NCBI GenBank assembly: GCA_020350905.1
Contig: CP070843.1
Location: forward strand, 1,336,324 to 1,341,703
Reading direction: 5' to 3'
DNA length: 5,380 bases
Source of the DNA: Deltaproteobacteria bacterium
GTDB taxonomy: Bacteria; Desulfobacterota; Syntrophobacteria; BM002
Position 1 is the first letter of the stretch; each line of letters begins with the position of its first letter. Below, in pieces: positions 1 to 5,096 of this stretch. The notes under the pieces were generated by a model. That model did not search any database and had not been told where the DNA came from. It worked only from the letters and a program-made list of their open reading frames with translations. Both the position numbers and the translations under genes were made by a program.

Positions 1-145
1 GTCATCTAGAATTGGAGAGTGTCAGCCATCTAACCGGGGCGCTCTGGGTGGAGATCTAAAGGTCAGTATGACTACCTTAGTATTGCCCCAAGATGTTGGG
101 ACGTATACTTTTGCCAGATAACTGAAGTTCTCTTGCCAATATGTG

Positions 146-161
146 AACTTTTAGAAAAGTT
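146..161. repeat. Perfect 7+7 dyad AACTTTT-AG-AAAAGTT
   Basis: A perfect inverted repeat with a 2-base centre lies about 70 bases upstream of the small reading frame at 230. Its short spacer suits a dimeric regulator binding duplex DNA better than an RNA hairpin. The arms are A/T-rich, so chance occurrence is possible. An operator role is inference only. Confidence 0.35.
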
Positions 162-176
162 AAGATATGTTAATAA

Positions 177-196
177 AATCTAAACTTGCTTAGATT
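177..196. repeat. Perfect 7+7 dyad AATCTAA-N6-TTAGATT
   Basis: A second perfect inverted repeat with a 6-base spacer (ACTTGC) sits 33 bases upstream of the ATG at 230. Its arms differ from the dyad at 146-161, so the two are not copies of one site. It could be an operator or a small hairpin in a leader transcript. The sequence does not say which. Confidence 0.35.
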
Positions 197-229
197 GCAC
201 TTCTCATCCAAAAATTCAGGATTGTTGAA

Positions 230-376
230 ATGAAATGCTCTCCTGTTGAGGTTTGGGTTGTCGATGGTGATCCGCTCCCAGCTAGCAATCGGGAAGTGCT
301 TAAAAAGCTAATTGAAAAAGTAGCCCTGAGAAAGCTCAGACAATTGCAATACGAGGCTGAAAAGAAAACTTCGTAA
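230..376 (+). CDS. Small hypothetical protein (48 aa), possibly broken or frameshifted at its 3' end
   Basis: The frame starts at ATG 230 with an AGGA (218-221) placed 8 bases upstream, and ends at TAA 374-376. The product begins MKCSPVEVWVVDGDPLP, a likely short beta strand, and continues as a strongly charged Lys/Glu/Arg-rich helix ending YEAEKKTS. I recognise no family. It faces a strong terminator at 444-473 and is convergent with the tRNA and por genes, which supports a real plus-strand transcript. If one base is regained in the A-rich run at 359-368, reading continues in frame 1 through a plausible tail (NFVKVARVGTVIEPPE...) to TAA 430-432, just ahead of the terminator, giving about 70 residues. 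A longer minus-strand frame over the same DNA (190-462) runs into the terminator stem, has no recognisable character, and is judged a shadow. Confidence 0.35.
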   Translation: MKCSPVEVWVVDGDPLPASNREVLKKLIEKVALRKLRQLQYEAEKKTS

Positions 377-443
377 AAGTTGCTCGAGTCGGAACGGTCA
401 TCGAACCACCTGAAACCAACACAACCAGCTAACAAAAAACAAG

Positions 444-473
444 AAAGGCGAGGAAACGACACCTCGCCTTTTT
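444..473. terminator. Bidirectional intrinsic terminator between convergent transcripts
   Basis: The stem GGCGAGG (447-453) pairs perfectly with CCTCGCC (462-468) around an 8-base loop, and AAA 444-446 with TTT 469-471 extends it. On the plus strand it is followed by TTTTT (469-473), giving a classic intrinsic terminator for the small frame at 230-376. On the minus strand the same stem is followed by TTTCTTGTTTTTTG, so it can also stop transcription arriving from the tRNA-Asn and por genes. It is the only strong intrinsic terminator seen in the window. Confidence 0.85.
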
Positions 474-532
474 AGATGGAGTAGTGTGCCCAAACAACTT
501 AAATGCTTGAAATCACTACACTTTCTATGAAA

Positions 533-608
533 TGGCTCCCCGGGACGGACTCGAACCGCCGACTAAGTGGTTAACAGCCACCCGCTCTACCAACTGAGCT
601 ACCGAGGA
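533..608 (-). tRNA. tRNA-Asn (anticodon GUU)
   Basis: A 76-base cloverleaf reads on the minus strand. The acceptor arm TCCTCGG (602-608) pairs with CCGGGGA, with one G-U pair. The D arm is GCTC-AGTTGGTA-GAGC. The anticodon arm is GGTGG-CTGTTAA-CCACT, which presents GTT for asparagine. The T arm is GGCGG-TTCGAGT-CCGTC, with the invariant TTC. The discriminator is G, and the 3' CCA is encoded in the DNA (533-535). The gene lies 70 bases downstream of porB on the same strand with its own promoter and no terminator between, so it may be transcribed both alone and by read-through from por. Confidence 0.97.
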
Positions 609-631
609 TCGGTTGGTATTAAAGCCGTATG

Positions 632-660
632 TCTATAGCAAAGACCTCTGTTCCTGTCAA
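632..660 (-). promoter_or_regulatory. Sigma-70-type promoter of tRNA-Asn
   Basis: On the minus strand a consensus -35 box TTGACA (655-660) is followed by exactly 17 bases and a -10 box TATAGA (632-637). Transcription would begin near 625, leaving a leader of about 17 bases before the mature tRNA 5' end at 608. A perfect -35 at ideal spacing fits a highly expressed stable-RNA gene. Confidence 0.8.
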
Positions 661-678
661 CTAGAAATGGGCCTGCTC

Positions 679-1635
679 TTATTCCTCTTTCGCTATCCCA
701 CAGAGTTCTAGGAGTCTGTCGTATTCTCTGTCCACTCTCTCCTGGATAAGCGCGATATCCTCTTCAGTGAGATGGCGGAAGCGGCGTTGCAGTTTGAAGT
801 AAGCAGTCACCGGTTTGGGCTTCTTAATCTTCCGCGACAGCCTATACTTGCCGTCTATCACCTCGTAGAGAGGAAAGATCTTGGTCTGAACCACCAGGCG
901 GCCAGTCTGGACCGCATCCTCCACAGCGCACCGCCAACCGGTTGGACAGGGTGAAAAGACATGTAAGTAAGCCGGTCCTTTCACCAAAGAAGCCTTCTTC
1001 GCTTTATTCATCAGATCCACGTAATAGGCGGGGGATCCAGTGGCAACGTAGGGAATATCGTGCGCGGCGGCGATGGCCGGCATGTTTTTTTTCCAGGTCT
1101 GCTGGCCAATGCTCTTTTTGCCCGGTGGTGAGGTCGTAGTTCCTGCCCCATAGGGAGTGCTGCTGGAACGCTGAATGCCGGTGTTCATATAGGCCTCATT
1201 GTCAAGGCAGACATAAACGAAGTTATGGCCTCGTTCCAGCGCTCCGGAAAGAGCCTGGATGCCGATGTCAGCTGTACCACCATCGCCGGCAATGGCCAGA
1301 AAGATGGTATCCTTGTCTTCAATTCTGCCTTTACGGATCATGGCTTTGTGAGCAGCCTCGACTCCACTGGCCACTGCCGCAGCATTCTCGAAAGCCACAT
1401 GGAGCCACGGTACCCGCCAGGCACTCTGGGGATACGGTGAGGAGATAATTTCCATACAGCCTGTAGCGCTCACCACGATTACATTGTTCCCCAACGCCTT
1501 CATCACCTGGCGCAAGGCCAGGACCTCTCCGCATCCCTGGCAGGCCCTGTGCCCCGGAGCCAAAGGCTCTTCCACCGGCAGCTTCTTGGGGGTGAATCGT
1601 TGAAAATCTTTCAAATCATCCACTGCTCTGCTCAT
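679..1635 (-). CDS. porB: Pyruvate:ferredoxin oxidoreductase, beta subunit (318 aa)
   Basis: This is the thiamine-diphosphate pyrophosphate-binding and proximal-cluster subunit of the heterotetrameric POR, which converts pyruvate + CoA to acetyl-CoA + CO2 with ferredoxin reduction, or the reverse for carbon fixation. Seen in sequence: the CQGCG motif (C32, C35), C60 in ATGCME and C230 in SPCPTGW are the four expected 4Fe-4S ligands. GDGGTADIG (117-125) followed by DNEAYMNTGIQ (145-155) is the TPP/Mg signature with the conserved Asn. The length is usual for PorB. Its ATG shares one base with the porA stop (TAATG), with GAGGG just upstream inside porA, so translation is probably coupled. The Lys/Arg-rich C-terminal tail after residue 260 is typical. 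A related 2-oxoacid:ferredoxin oxidoreductase substrate cannot be fully excluded, but the motif set favours pyruvate. Confidence 0.93.
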   Translation of the reverse strand: MSRAVDDLKDFQRFTPKKLPVEEPLAPGHRACQGCGEVLALRQVMKALGNNVIVVSATGCMEIISSPYPQSAWRVPWLHVAFENAAAVASGVEAAHKAMIRKGRIEDKDTIFLAIAGDGGTADIGIQALSGALERGHNFVYVCLDNEAYMNTGIQRSSSTPYGAGTTTSPPGKKSIGQQTWKKNMPAIAAAHDIPYVATGSPAYYVDLMNKAKKASLVKGPAYLHVFSPCPTGWRCAVEDAVQTGRLVVQTKIFPLYEVIDGKYRLSRKIKKPKPVTAYFKLQRRFRHLTEEDIALIQERVDREYDRLLELCGIAKEE

Positions 1636-2810
1636 TATTCCCTCACATTTATCATGGTATAGCCGGCTCGGAGTCCGTCAGCGGCGGCTGCCTCCACTCC
1701 GTCGGCCATTTCCACGAAGTTTTCAATGGTTACATCTCGACCGGCAAGACCCGCCACATAATTCCAGATGTAGGGCCGCTCAACCTCATCATAAAGCGCA
1801 GCCTTGACTTCGGTGGCAAGAGGTCCGCCAGCACCATTGAGGCCTAGAGCGCGGTCCATGACTGCAATCTGCTTGGCACCCTCAACAGCCGCCAAAAACT
1901 CCTCGAACGGGAACGGCCTGAACAACCTAATCCTCACAAGCCCCACATCTTTACCATTGGCACGCATTTGGTCCACTGCTGTCATTGCCGTTTCGCTGAG
2001 GCTTCCCATGGTTACCAGCAATGTTTCCGCCCCATCGGTGCGATACGTCTCCACCGGCTTGTAGTAGCGGCCAAACAGATCGCCGAATTCCTGCCAAGCC
2101 TCTATAATCACGGGTTTAGCGGACTTGATCGCCTCGTCCTGCGCTTTCTTCGCCTCGGTATAGACCTCGGGCATTCCTACTGGACCGATGCTAATTGGAT
2201 CCTCCGGATCTAGCCGCATTTGCGGTTGGTAGGGGGGCAGATAACGATCAACTTCCTTTTGGTCGAGAATCTCGATGGGCTCAATCACGTGGGTCAGAGT
2301 AAAGCCATCCAGGTTGTTAATCACTGGCAATAAAACTCGCGAATCCTCCGCCACCCGGAAGGCATGAAGCGTCAAGTCAAAAGCCTCCTGACCGTTTTCG
2401 GCCACCGTTTGAATCCAGCCGGTATCACGGCTCATCATCATATCGGAATGGTCGTTCCAGATACTGATTGGACCCGAAAGAGACCGGTTGGCCACGGACA
2501 TCACGATGGGCAGCCTCAGGGCCGGTGCGATATAACAGATCTCCAACATGAGCGCTTGCCCTTGCGAGCTGGTTGCGGTGTAGGTTCTGGCTCCAGCCGC
2601 TGAAGAGCCGCAGCACGTACTCATTGCCGAGTGCTCCGATTCCACCGGAATAAACTCCGCATCAAGATGGCCGTCAGCCACAAGCTCGGACAAATGCTCG
2701 ACAATATGAGTCTGAGGTGTGATTGGATAAGCGGCAACCACATCCACATTGGCCAGCTTCACCGCTTCACTTACGGCAAGCGAAACCTCAATGCCCACCC
2801 GTTTAGCCAT
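1635..2810 (-). CDS. porA: Pyruvate:ferredoxin oxidoreductase, alpha subunit (391 aa)
   Basis: This is the alpha chain of cytoplasmic POR; it supplies the pyrimidine-binding half of the thiamine diphosphate site and the transketolase-C-like domain. Seen: YPITPQT (28-34), which carries the conserved Thr31; FIPVESEHSAMS (53-64), with the Glu (E59) expected to contact the TPP aminopyrimidine; and NRSLSGPISIWNDHSD from 107, with the Arg (R108) that the family uses near the substrate. The second half has the ETLLVTMGSL strand of the C-terminal domain. The N-terminus reads GIEVSLAVSEAV rather than the commoner GNEAVA form but keeps the same spacing to YPITP. The ATG lies 2 bases past the porD stop, with GGAGGAG (2822-2828) inside porD as ribosome site. 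The length is normal for the separate-subunit enzyme, and no break is visible. Residue roles are from knowledge of the family. Confidence 0.93.
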   Translation of the reverse strand: MAKRVGIEVSLAVSEAVKLANVDVVAAYPITPQTHIVEHLSELVADGHLDAEFIPVESEHSAMSTCCGSSAAGARTYTATSSQGQALMLEICYIAPALRLPIVMSVANRSLSGPISIWNDHSDMMMSRDTGWIQTVAENGQEAFDLTLHAFRVAEDSRVLLPVINNLDGFTLTHVIEPIEILDQKEVDRYLPPYQPQMRLDPEDPISIGPVGMPEVYTEAKKAQDEAIKSAKPVIIEAWQEFGDLFGRYYKPVETYRTDGAETLLVTMGSLSETAMTAVDQMRANGKDVGLVRIRLFRPFPFEEFLAAVEGAKQIAVMDRALGLNGAGGPLATEVKAALYDEVERPYIWNYVAGLAGRDVTIENFVEMADGVEAAAADGLRAGYTMINVRE

Positions 2811-2812
2811 AT

Positions 2813-3106
2813 CTACTCACTCTCCTCCGCCATGCTGATCGCATCAGCAGGGCATTCGCGGGCACAGATCCCGCATCCCTTACAATAAAAGAGGTTCGGC
2901 TGATAAAACCCAAGCTCGTTCTGGGTATAAACCATATCGGGACAGAAGATGTAACACTGCCCGCATTGGATGCATTTCTCGTAGTCGGTTACGGGGCGTT
3001 GTGATCGCCAATCACCCGTTTTCAGTTCAGCAGAACTTCCGGGCTTCACAATGGAACACCCTAAAGCTAACTCTTTCCAGCTAACCATTCCCGTTTCTTT
3101 TGCCAC
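2813..3106 (-). CDS. porD: Pyruvate:ferredoxin oxidoreductase, delta (2x[4Fe-4S] ferredoxin) subunit (97 aa)
   Basis: This is the electron-transfer subunit of POR, carrying electrons from the PorB cluster to soluble ferredoxin. Two CxxCxxCxxxCP motifs are plain: C45, C48, C51, C55 and C75, C78, C81, C85, giving two 4Fe-4S clusters in a bacterial-ferredoxin fold. The first 40 residues (including WKELALGCSIVKPGSS and TGDWRSQRPV) are the usual PorD N-terminal extension that docks onto the complex. The start is GTG at 3106, not ATG; a GAAGGAG site 6 bases upstream fixes it. The gene begins 3 bases after the porC stop and ends 2 bases before porA, so coupled translation of the four subunits is likely. 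Length and motif order match the family. Confidence 0.92.
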   Translation of the reverse strand: MAKETGMVSWKELALGCSIVKPGSSAELKTGDWRSQRPVTDYEKCIQCGQCYIFCPDMVYTQNELGFYQPNLFYCKGCGICARECPADAISMAEESE

Positions 3107-3119
3107 TGTTTACTCCTTC
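3107..3119 (-). promoter_or_regulatory. Ribosome binding site that fixes the GTG start of porD
   Basis: GAAGGAG (3113-3119, minus strand) lies at the very end of porC, directly before its TAA stop, and 6 bases ahead of GTG 3106. There is no in-frame ATG near the expected N-terminus, so this site decides the start. It also means a ribosome finishing porC is already positioned to begin porD. Confidence 0.8.
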
Positions 3120-3658
3120 ACCACGGTCTCTTCGTAAGCCCGTTGAAATGCCTGGATGTTCTTACCGGCAATACGGCCAAAGCGATCTTGTAAGGGCCCC
3201 TCTAGGGCCGAAAGCGGCAACAAGTCAGTTGCCTTCAGCATTGCCCCAAGCAGGGTGGTGTTCGTAATGGGGATCCCCATGGTCTCCATGGCTATTCGGC
3301 TAGCATCTACTAATGCCAATTTGGCACGTATGCCGCTGGCTTGGCGCACTTCTTCCGCACTCTTAGTAGTATTAAGCACCACTACCCCACTATCCTTCAA
3401 TCCGGCACCAACATTTACAATATCGAGGAGCGTGGGATCCAAAACCACCACAATATCTGGCTCGTAGATTTTCTCTCTGGTGCGGATAGGCTCATCGCTC
3501 ACCCGCACATAAGCCATAACCGGTGCGCCCCGCCGTTCCGGCCCGAAGCTCGGAAAAGCTTGGGCGTATTTACCCTGTTCAATAGCCGCAAGGGCGGTCA
3601 ACTCCGCTGAGGTCACCGCTCCCTGGCCGCCTCGCCCGTGAAATCTGATCTCGATCAT
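3110..3658 (-). CDS. porC: Pyruvate:ferredoxin oxidoreductase, gamma subunit (182 aa)
   Basis: This is the first gene of the por cluster and encodes the gamma subunit of the heterotetrameric enzyme. The N-terminal glycine-rich motif [14 protein letters not shown] (6-19) and [12 protein letters not shown] (35-46) are the hallmarks of the POR/KOR/VOR gamma family. [12 protein letters not shown] and the TNTTLLGA segment also match. The length of about 180 residues is standard. The ATG at 3658 is preceded by GGAG with an 8-base spacer, inside a longer purine run GAGGTGGAG, a strong start. The 173-base gap upstream to recR holds a possible promoter, so the operon probably has its own transcription start as well as possible read-through from dnaX-ybaB-recR. 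Gamma motifs alone do not separate pyruvate from other 2-oxoacids; that rests on the neighbouring alpha and beta chains. Confidence 0.92.
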
Positions 3659-3710
3659 GGCTGTATCTCCACCTCAATAATAACCGGCAAAATCTCTTAT
3701 GTGTAGGATC

Positions 3711-3731
3711 TTAGCGAAGGTCAGCGAAAGG
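3711..3731. repeat. Imperfect tandem repeat TTAGCGAAGG/TCAGCGAAAGG in the porC leader
   Basis: Two adjacent copies of about 10 bases (3711-3720 and 3721-3731) share the core AGCGAA and differ by one substitution and one inserted A. They lie between the candidate por promoter and the porC start, so they fall in the 5' leader if that promoter is used. A protein-binding site repeated on one helical face is possible. No known operator is recognised. Confidence 0.35.
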
Positions 3732-3759
3732 TTTGTTTTCACAAGCAGACATCAACCTA

Positions 3760-3788
3760 TCAATAACCCTAGAGGCCAAGTGAGTCAA
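3760..3788 (-). promoter_or_regulatory. Candidate promoter of the porCDAB operon
   Basis: On the minus strand TTGACT (3783-3788, five of six to the -35 consensus) is followed by a 17-base spacer and TATTGA (3760-3765, a weak -10). Transcription would start near 3753, leaving a leader of roughly 95 bases before porC. It lies in the only sizeable gap between recR and the por genes, which is where an operon promoter would be expected. The -10 box is poor, so an activator or a different start is possible. Confidence 0.45.
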
Positions 3789-3800
3789 GAAGTTTCCACC

Positions 3801-3830
3801 GTTAAAAGCAGTTCGCTCCGCTCTGCTAAC
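3801..3830 (-). terminator. Weak hairpin just after recR, possible attenuating terminator
   Basis: Two bases past the recR stop, AGCAG (3823-3827) can pair with CTGCT (3807-3811) around an 11-base loop, and the second arm runs into a short TTTT. GTTA/TAAC can extend the stem with a two-base bulge. The stem is short and the T run brief, so termination would be partial at best. It marks a plausible boundary between the recR and por transcripts. Confidence 0.3.
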
Positions 3831-3831
3831 T

Positions 3832-4431
3832 TCAGCAAGATTCTCTTCGACCTTCCATGGCCCTCTTCAAGGTGACAGCATCAGTATATTTCAGATCTCC
3901 ACCCATTGGAATTCCCCGGGCAATCTGACTAACACTAACTCCCTGATTTCGCAAAAGCCCTGCGATGTAAGTGGCTGTGGCTTCCCCCTCTGCGCTAGGG
4001 TTAATAGCAAGAATGACCTCACTAATGGACTCCTGCTGCAGTCGTGCCAGTAATTCTCTAATCCTCAGGTTTTCAGGGCCAATTCCATCGAGCGGGGCCA
4101 AAACCCCCTGAAGAACATGGTAACGGCCCCTGAAGGCACCTGCCTCCTCTAAAGCCAGGAGATCTCCCACCTCCTCCACCACACAGAGAATTCCATCACG
4201 GCTGGAATCTTTACAGATCTTGCAGGGATCAGCATCTGTAAGATTGAAACATCTGGAGCAGGAACCTATGTCTTGCTTAACTTCGGAGATGCTAACAGCA
4301 AGGGACTCGGTGAACTCCCTTGAGGCGCGGAAGAGGTACAACGCCAATCGTGCTGCTGTTTTTTGGCCAATCCCGGGGAGTTTGGACAAATTATTGATCA
4401 ATCGCTCCAACGAGGGCGGATAGATACTCAT
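3832..4431 (-). CDS. recR: Recombination mediator protein RecR (199 aa)
   Basis: RecR works with RecO (and RecF) to load RecA on single-stranded DNA at gaps in the cytoplasm. Domains in order: a helix-hairpin-helix DNA-binding segment LSKLPGIGQKTAARLALYLF (15-34); a four-cysteine zinc site at C58, C61, C70, C73; a Toprim domain opening with ILCVVEEVGDLLALE (81-95, acidic E86/E87 and D90) and continuing through INPSAEGEATATYI (143-156); and the C-terminal GIPMGGDLKYTDAVTLKRAMEGR Walker-B-like segment. The length of 199 residues is standard, and nothing is missing. The ATG at 4431 has an AGAGGA site 6 bases upstream. The upstream gap to ybaB is filled by the heptad repeat element at 4453-4565. 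The dnaX-ybaB-recR order is widely conserved and supports the call. Confidence 0.97.
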   Translation of the reverse strand: MSIYPPSLERLINNLSKLPGIGQKTAARLALYLFRASREFTESLAVSISEVKQDIGSCSRCFNLTDADPCKICKDSSRDGILCVVEEVGDLLALEEAGAFRGRYHVLQGVLAPLDGIGPENLRIRELLARLQQESISEVILAINPSAEGEATATYIAGLLRNQGVSVSQIARGIPMGGDLKYTDAVTLKRAMEGRRESC

Positions 4432-4452
4432 AACAAATCCTCTGGGCCAAGC

Positions 4453-4565
4453 GTCCGTTGTCCGTGGTCAGTAGTCCGTTGCACCCACGGTTCATTTCGT
4501 TCACCGCATGGAGTTTAAGTTCAAATCCCGTGCCCCATGCTCAACCTACCCAACAGACCACGGAC
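4453..4565. repeat. Heptad-repeat element with inverted ends (GTCCGTK family) between ybaB and recR
   Basis: The recR-proximal end carries four tandem 7-base units on the plus strand: GTCCGTT (4453), GTCCGTG (4460), GTCAGTA (4467) and GTCCGTT (4474). The ybaB end carries the same units inverted: GTCCGTG and GTCTGTT read on the minus strand from 4565. The 10-base arms GTCCGTGGTC (4460-4469) and GACCACGGAC (4556-4565) are exact inverse copies. Inside, GCATGG (4506-4511) and CCATGC (4535-4540) form a nested inverted pair. No reading frame fits. The last base of the ybaB stop codon TAG is the first base of the terminal GTCCGTG unit. It looks like a palindromic intergenic repeat or a degenerate non-autonomous mobile element. 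Confidence 0.75.
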
Positions 4566-4897
4566 TAAAACATCCCTGGCATTTTCATTCCACCGGGGAG
4601 CTTCAGGCCGCCGGTGAGCTTACTCATCTCTTCGGCCGCCATTTCCTGCGATCTCTTCAATACATCGTTTACTGCAGCAACAATCAGATCCTGCAGCATT
4701 TCTATATCATCGGGGTCAACCACCTCAGGTTCCAGGTCAATTGAGAGCAGTTCTTGACGTCCGTTGGCCTTGGCCACTACCATACCGCCGCCTACAGAGG
4801 ACTCCACAATCTTATCCCCAAGTTCCTCCTGCATCTTGGCCATCTTTTCCTGCAAAACCCTGGCCTGTTTCATCATATCTCCAAAACCCTTTGCCAT
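4565..4897 (-). CDS. ybaB: YbaB/EbfC family nucleoid-associated protein (110 aa)
   Basis: This is a small homodimeric DNA-binding protein of the YbaB/EbfC family, which associates with the nucleoid and is almost always found between dnaX and recR. The sequence opens with a charged alpha-helical segment (FGDMMKQARVLQEKMAKMQEELGDKIVE, 5-32) and continues with the beta strands VGGGMVVAKANGRQELLSIDLEP (35-57). It then has the family signature EVVDPDDIEMLQDLIVAAVNDVLKRSQE (58-85) and a Gly/Met/Pro-rich tail ending PGMF. Length is normal. The ATG at 4897 has a strong AGGGGG site 6 bases upstream. The TAG stop overlaps the end of the repeat element at 4453-4565, while the family-typical tail is intact, so the protein is not truncated. 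Another heptad element (4916-5092) occupies the gap to dnaX and ends 4 bases from the AAAGGGGG tract. Confidence 0.95.
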   Translation of the reverse strand: MAKGFGDMMKQARVLQEKMAKMQEELGDKIVESSVGGGMVVAKANGRQELLSIDLEPEVVDPDDIEMLQDLIVAAVNDVLKRSQEMAAEEMSKLTGGLKLPGGMKMPGMF

Positions 4898-4915
4898 TCA
4901 TATCCCCCTTTATTT

Positions 4916-5092
4916 ATTGCGGATTGCGGATTTACGGCAGCTGCAATGTGGGAGCCGAAATTCTTAGATTATTCCTTAACTGCCTACCAAATACCACATC
5001 GAAACAGGAGATTTTCCAAATTCGGAATTCTGCAATCTATTATCCTAAATCTCAAACCTAAATTCCGAAATCCGAAATCCGCAATTCGAAAT
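4916..5092. repeat. Heptad-repeat element with inverted ends (CCGAAAT family) between dnaX and ybaB
   Basis: The ybaB end is ATTGCGG-ATTGCGG-ATTTACGG (4916-4937). The dnaX end, read on the minus strand from 5092, is ATTTCGA-ATTGCGG-ATTTCGG-ATTTCGG, an inverted near-copy. On the plus strand from 5016 to 5092 the sequence divides without gaps into eleven 7-base units: four near-perfect copies of CCGAAAT (5065-5092) preceded by increasingly decayed ones. The middle, about 4938-5015, is less repetitive and has no reading frame of interest. The plus-strand translation gives the string FRNPKSAIRN, which I recognise as a common spurious product of such intergenic heptads. It begins 4 bases past the dnaX stop and ends just before the ybaB ribosome site. 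Confidence 0.75.
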
Positions 5093-5096
5093 GTTC

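Larger units (their letters stand above)
1..229. other. Unassigned AT-rich left-edge region without a recognisable gene
   Basis: No conserved protein or RNA is recognisable here. Two plus-strand frames enter from outside the window: frame 2 is open to a TAA at 119-121 (last residues DVGTYTFAR) and frame 3 to a TAA at 57-59 (last residues LTGALWVEI). Either could be the 3' end of a gene beginning outside, but neither matches a family I know. From about 120 to 229 all plus-strand frames close and the sequence becomes A/T-rich with two perfect dyads, as expected of an intergenic control region ahead of the small frame at 230. No convincing sigma-70 promoter is seen; the best pair, TTAGAA at 151 and TAAAAT at 174 with a 17-base spacer, is weak. 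Confidence 0.4.

Noticed and set aside
68..121. 17-codon frame MTTLVLPQDVGTYTFAR with a nearby AAAGG
   Set aside because: It is too short to support alone; the same frame is open to the window edge, so it could equally be the end of a longer gene.
190..462. 90-codon open frame on the minus strand
   Set aside because: It begins within the terminator stem, has a Ser/Phe-rich composition typical of an antisense shadow, lacks a good ribosome site and overlaps the more plausible plus-strand frame.
481..519. GTAGTG/CACTAC inverted pair between the terminator and the tRNA
   Set aside because: Six-base arms with a 27-base loop and no T run; weak enough to be chance, and the strong terminator at 444-473 already explains transcript ends.
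398..555. TCGAACC shared by the small-gene tail and the tRNA T arm, as a possible attachment-site repeat
   Set aside because: Only 7 bases match, with no extension on either side, far too short to indicate an integration duplication.
4453..4565. CRISPR-like array
   Set aside because: Units are 7 bases, directly adjacent without spacers and inverted at the far end, which is not CRISPR architecture.
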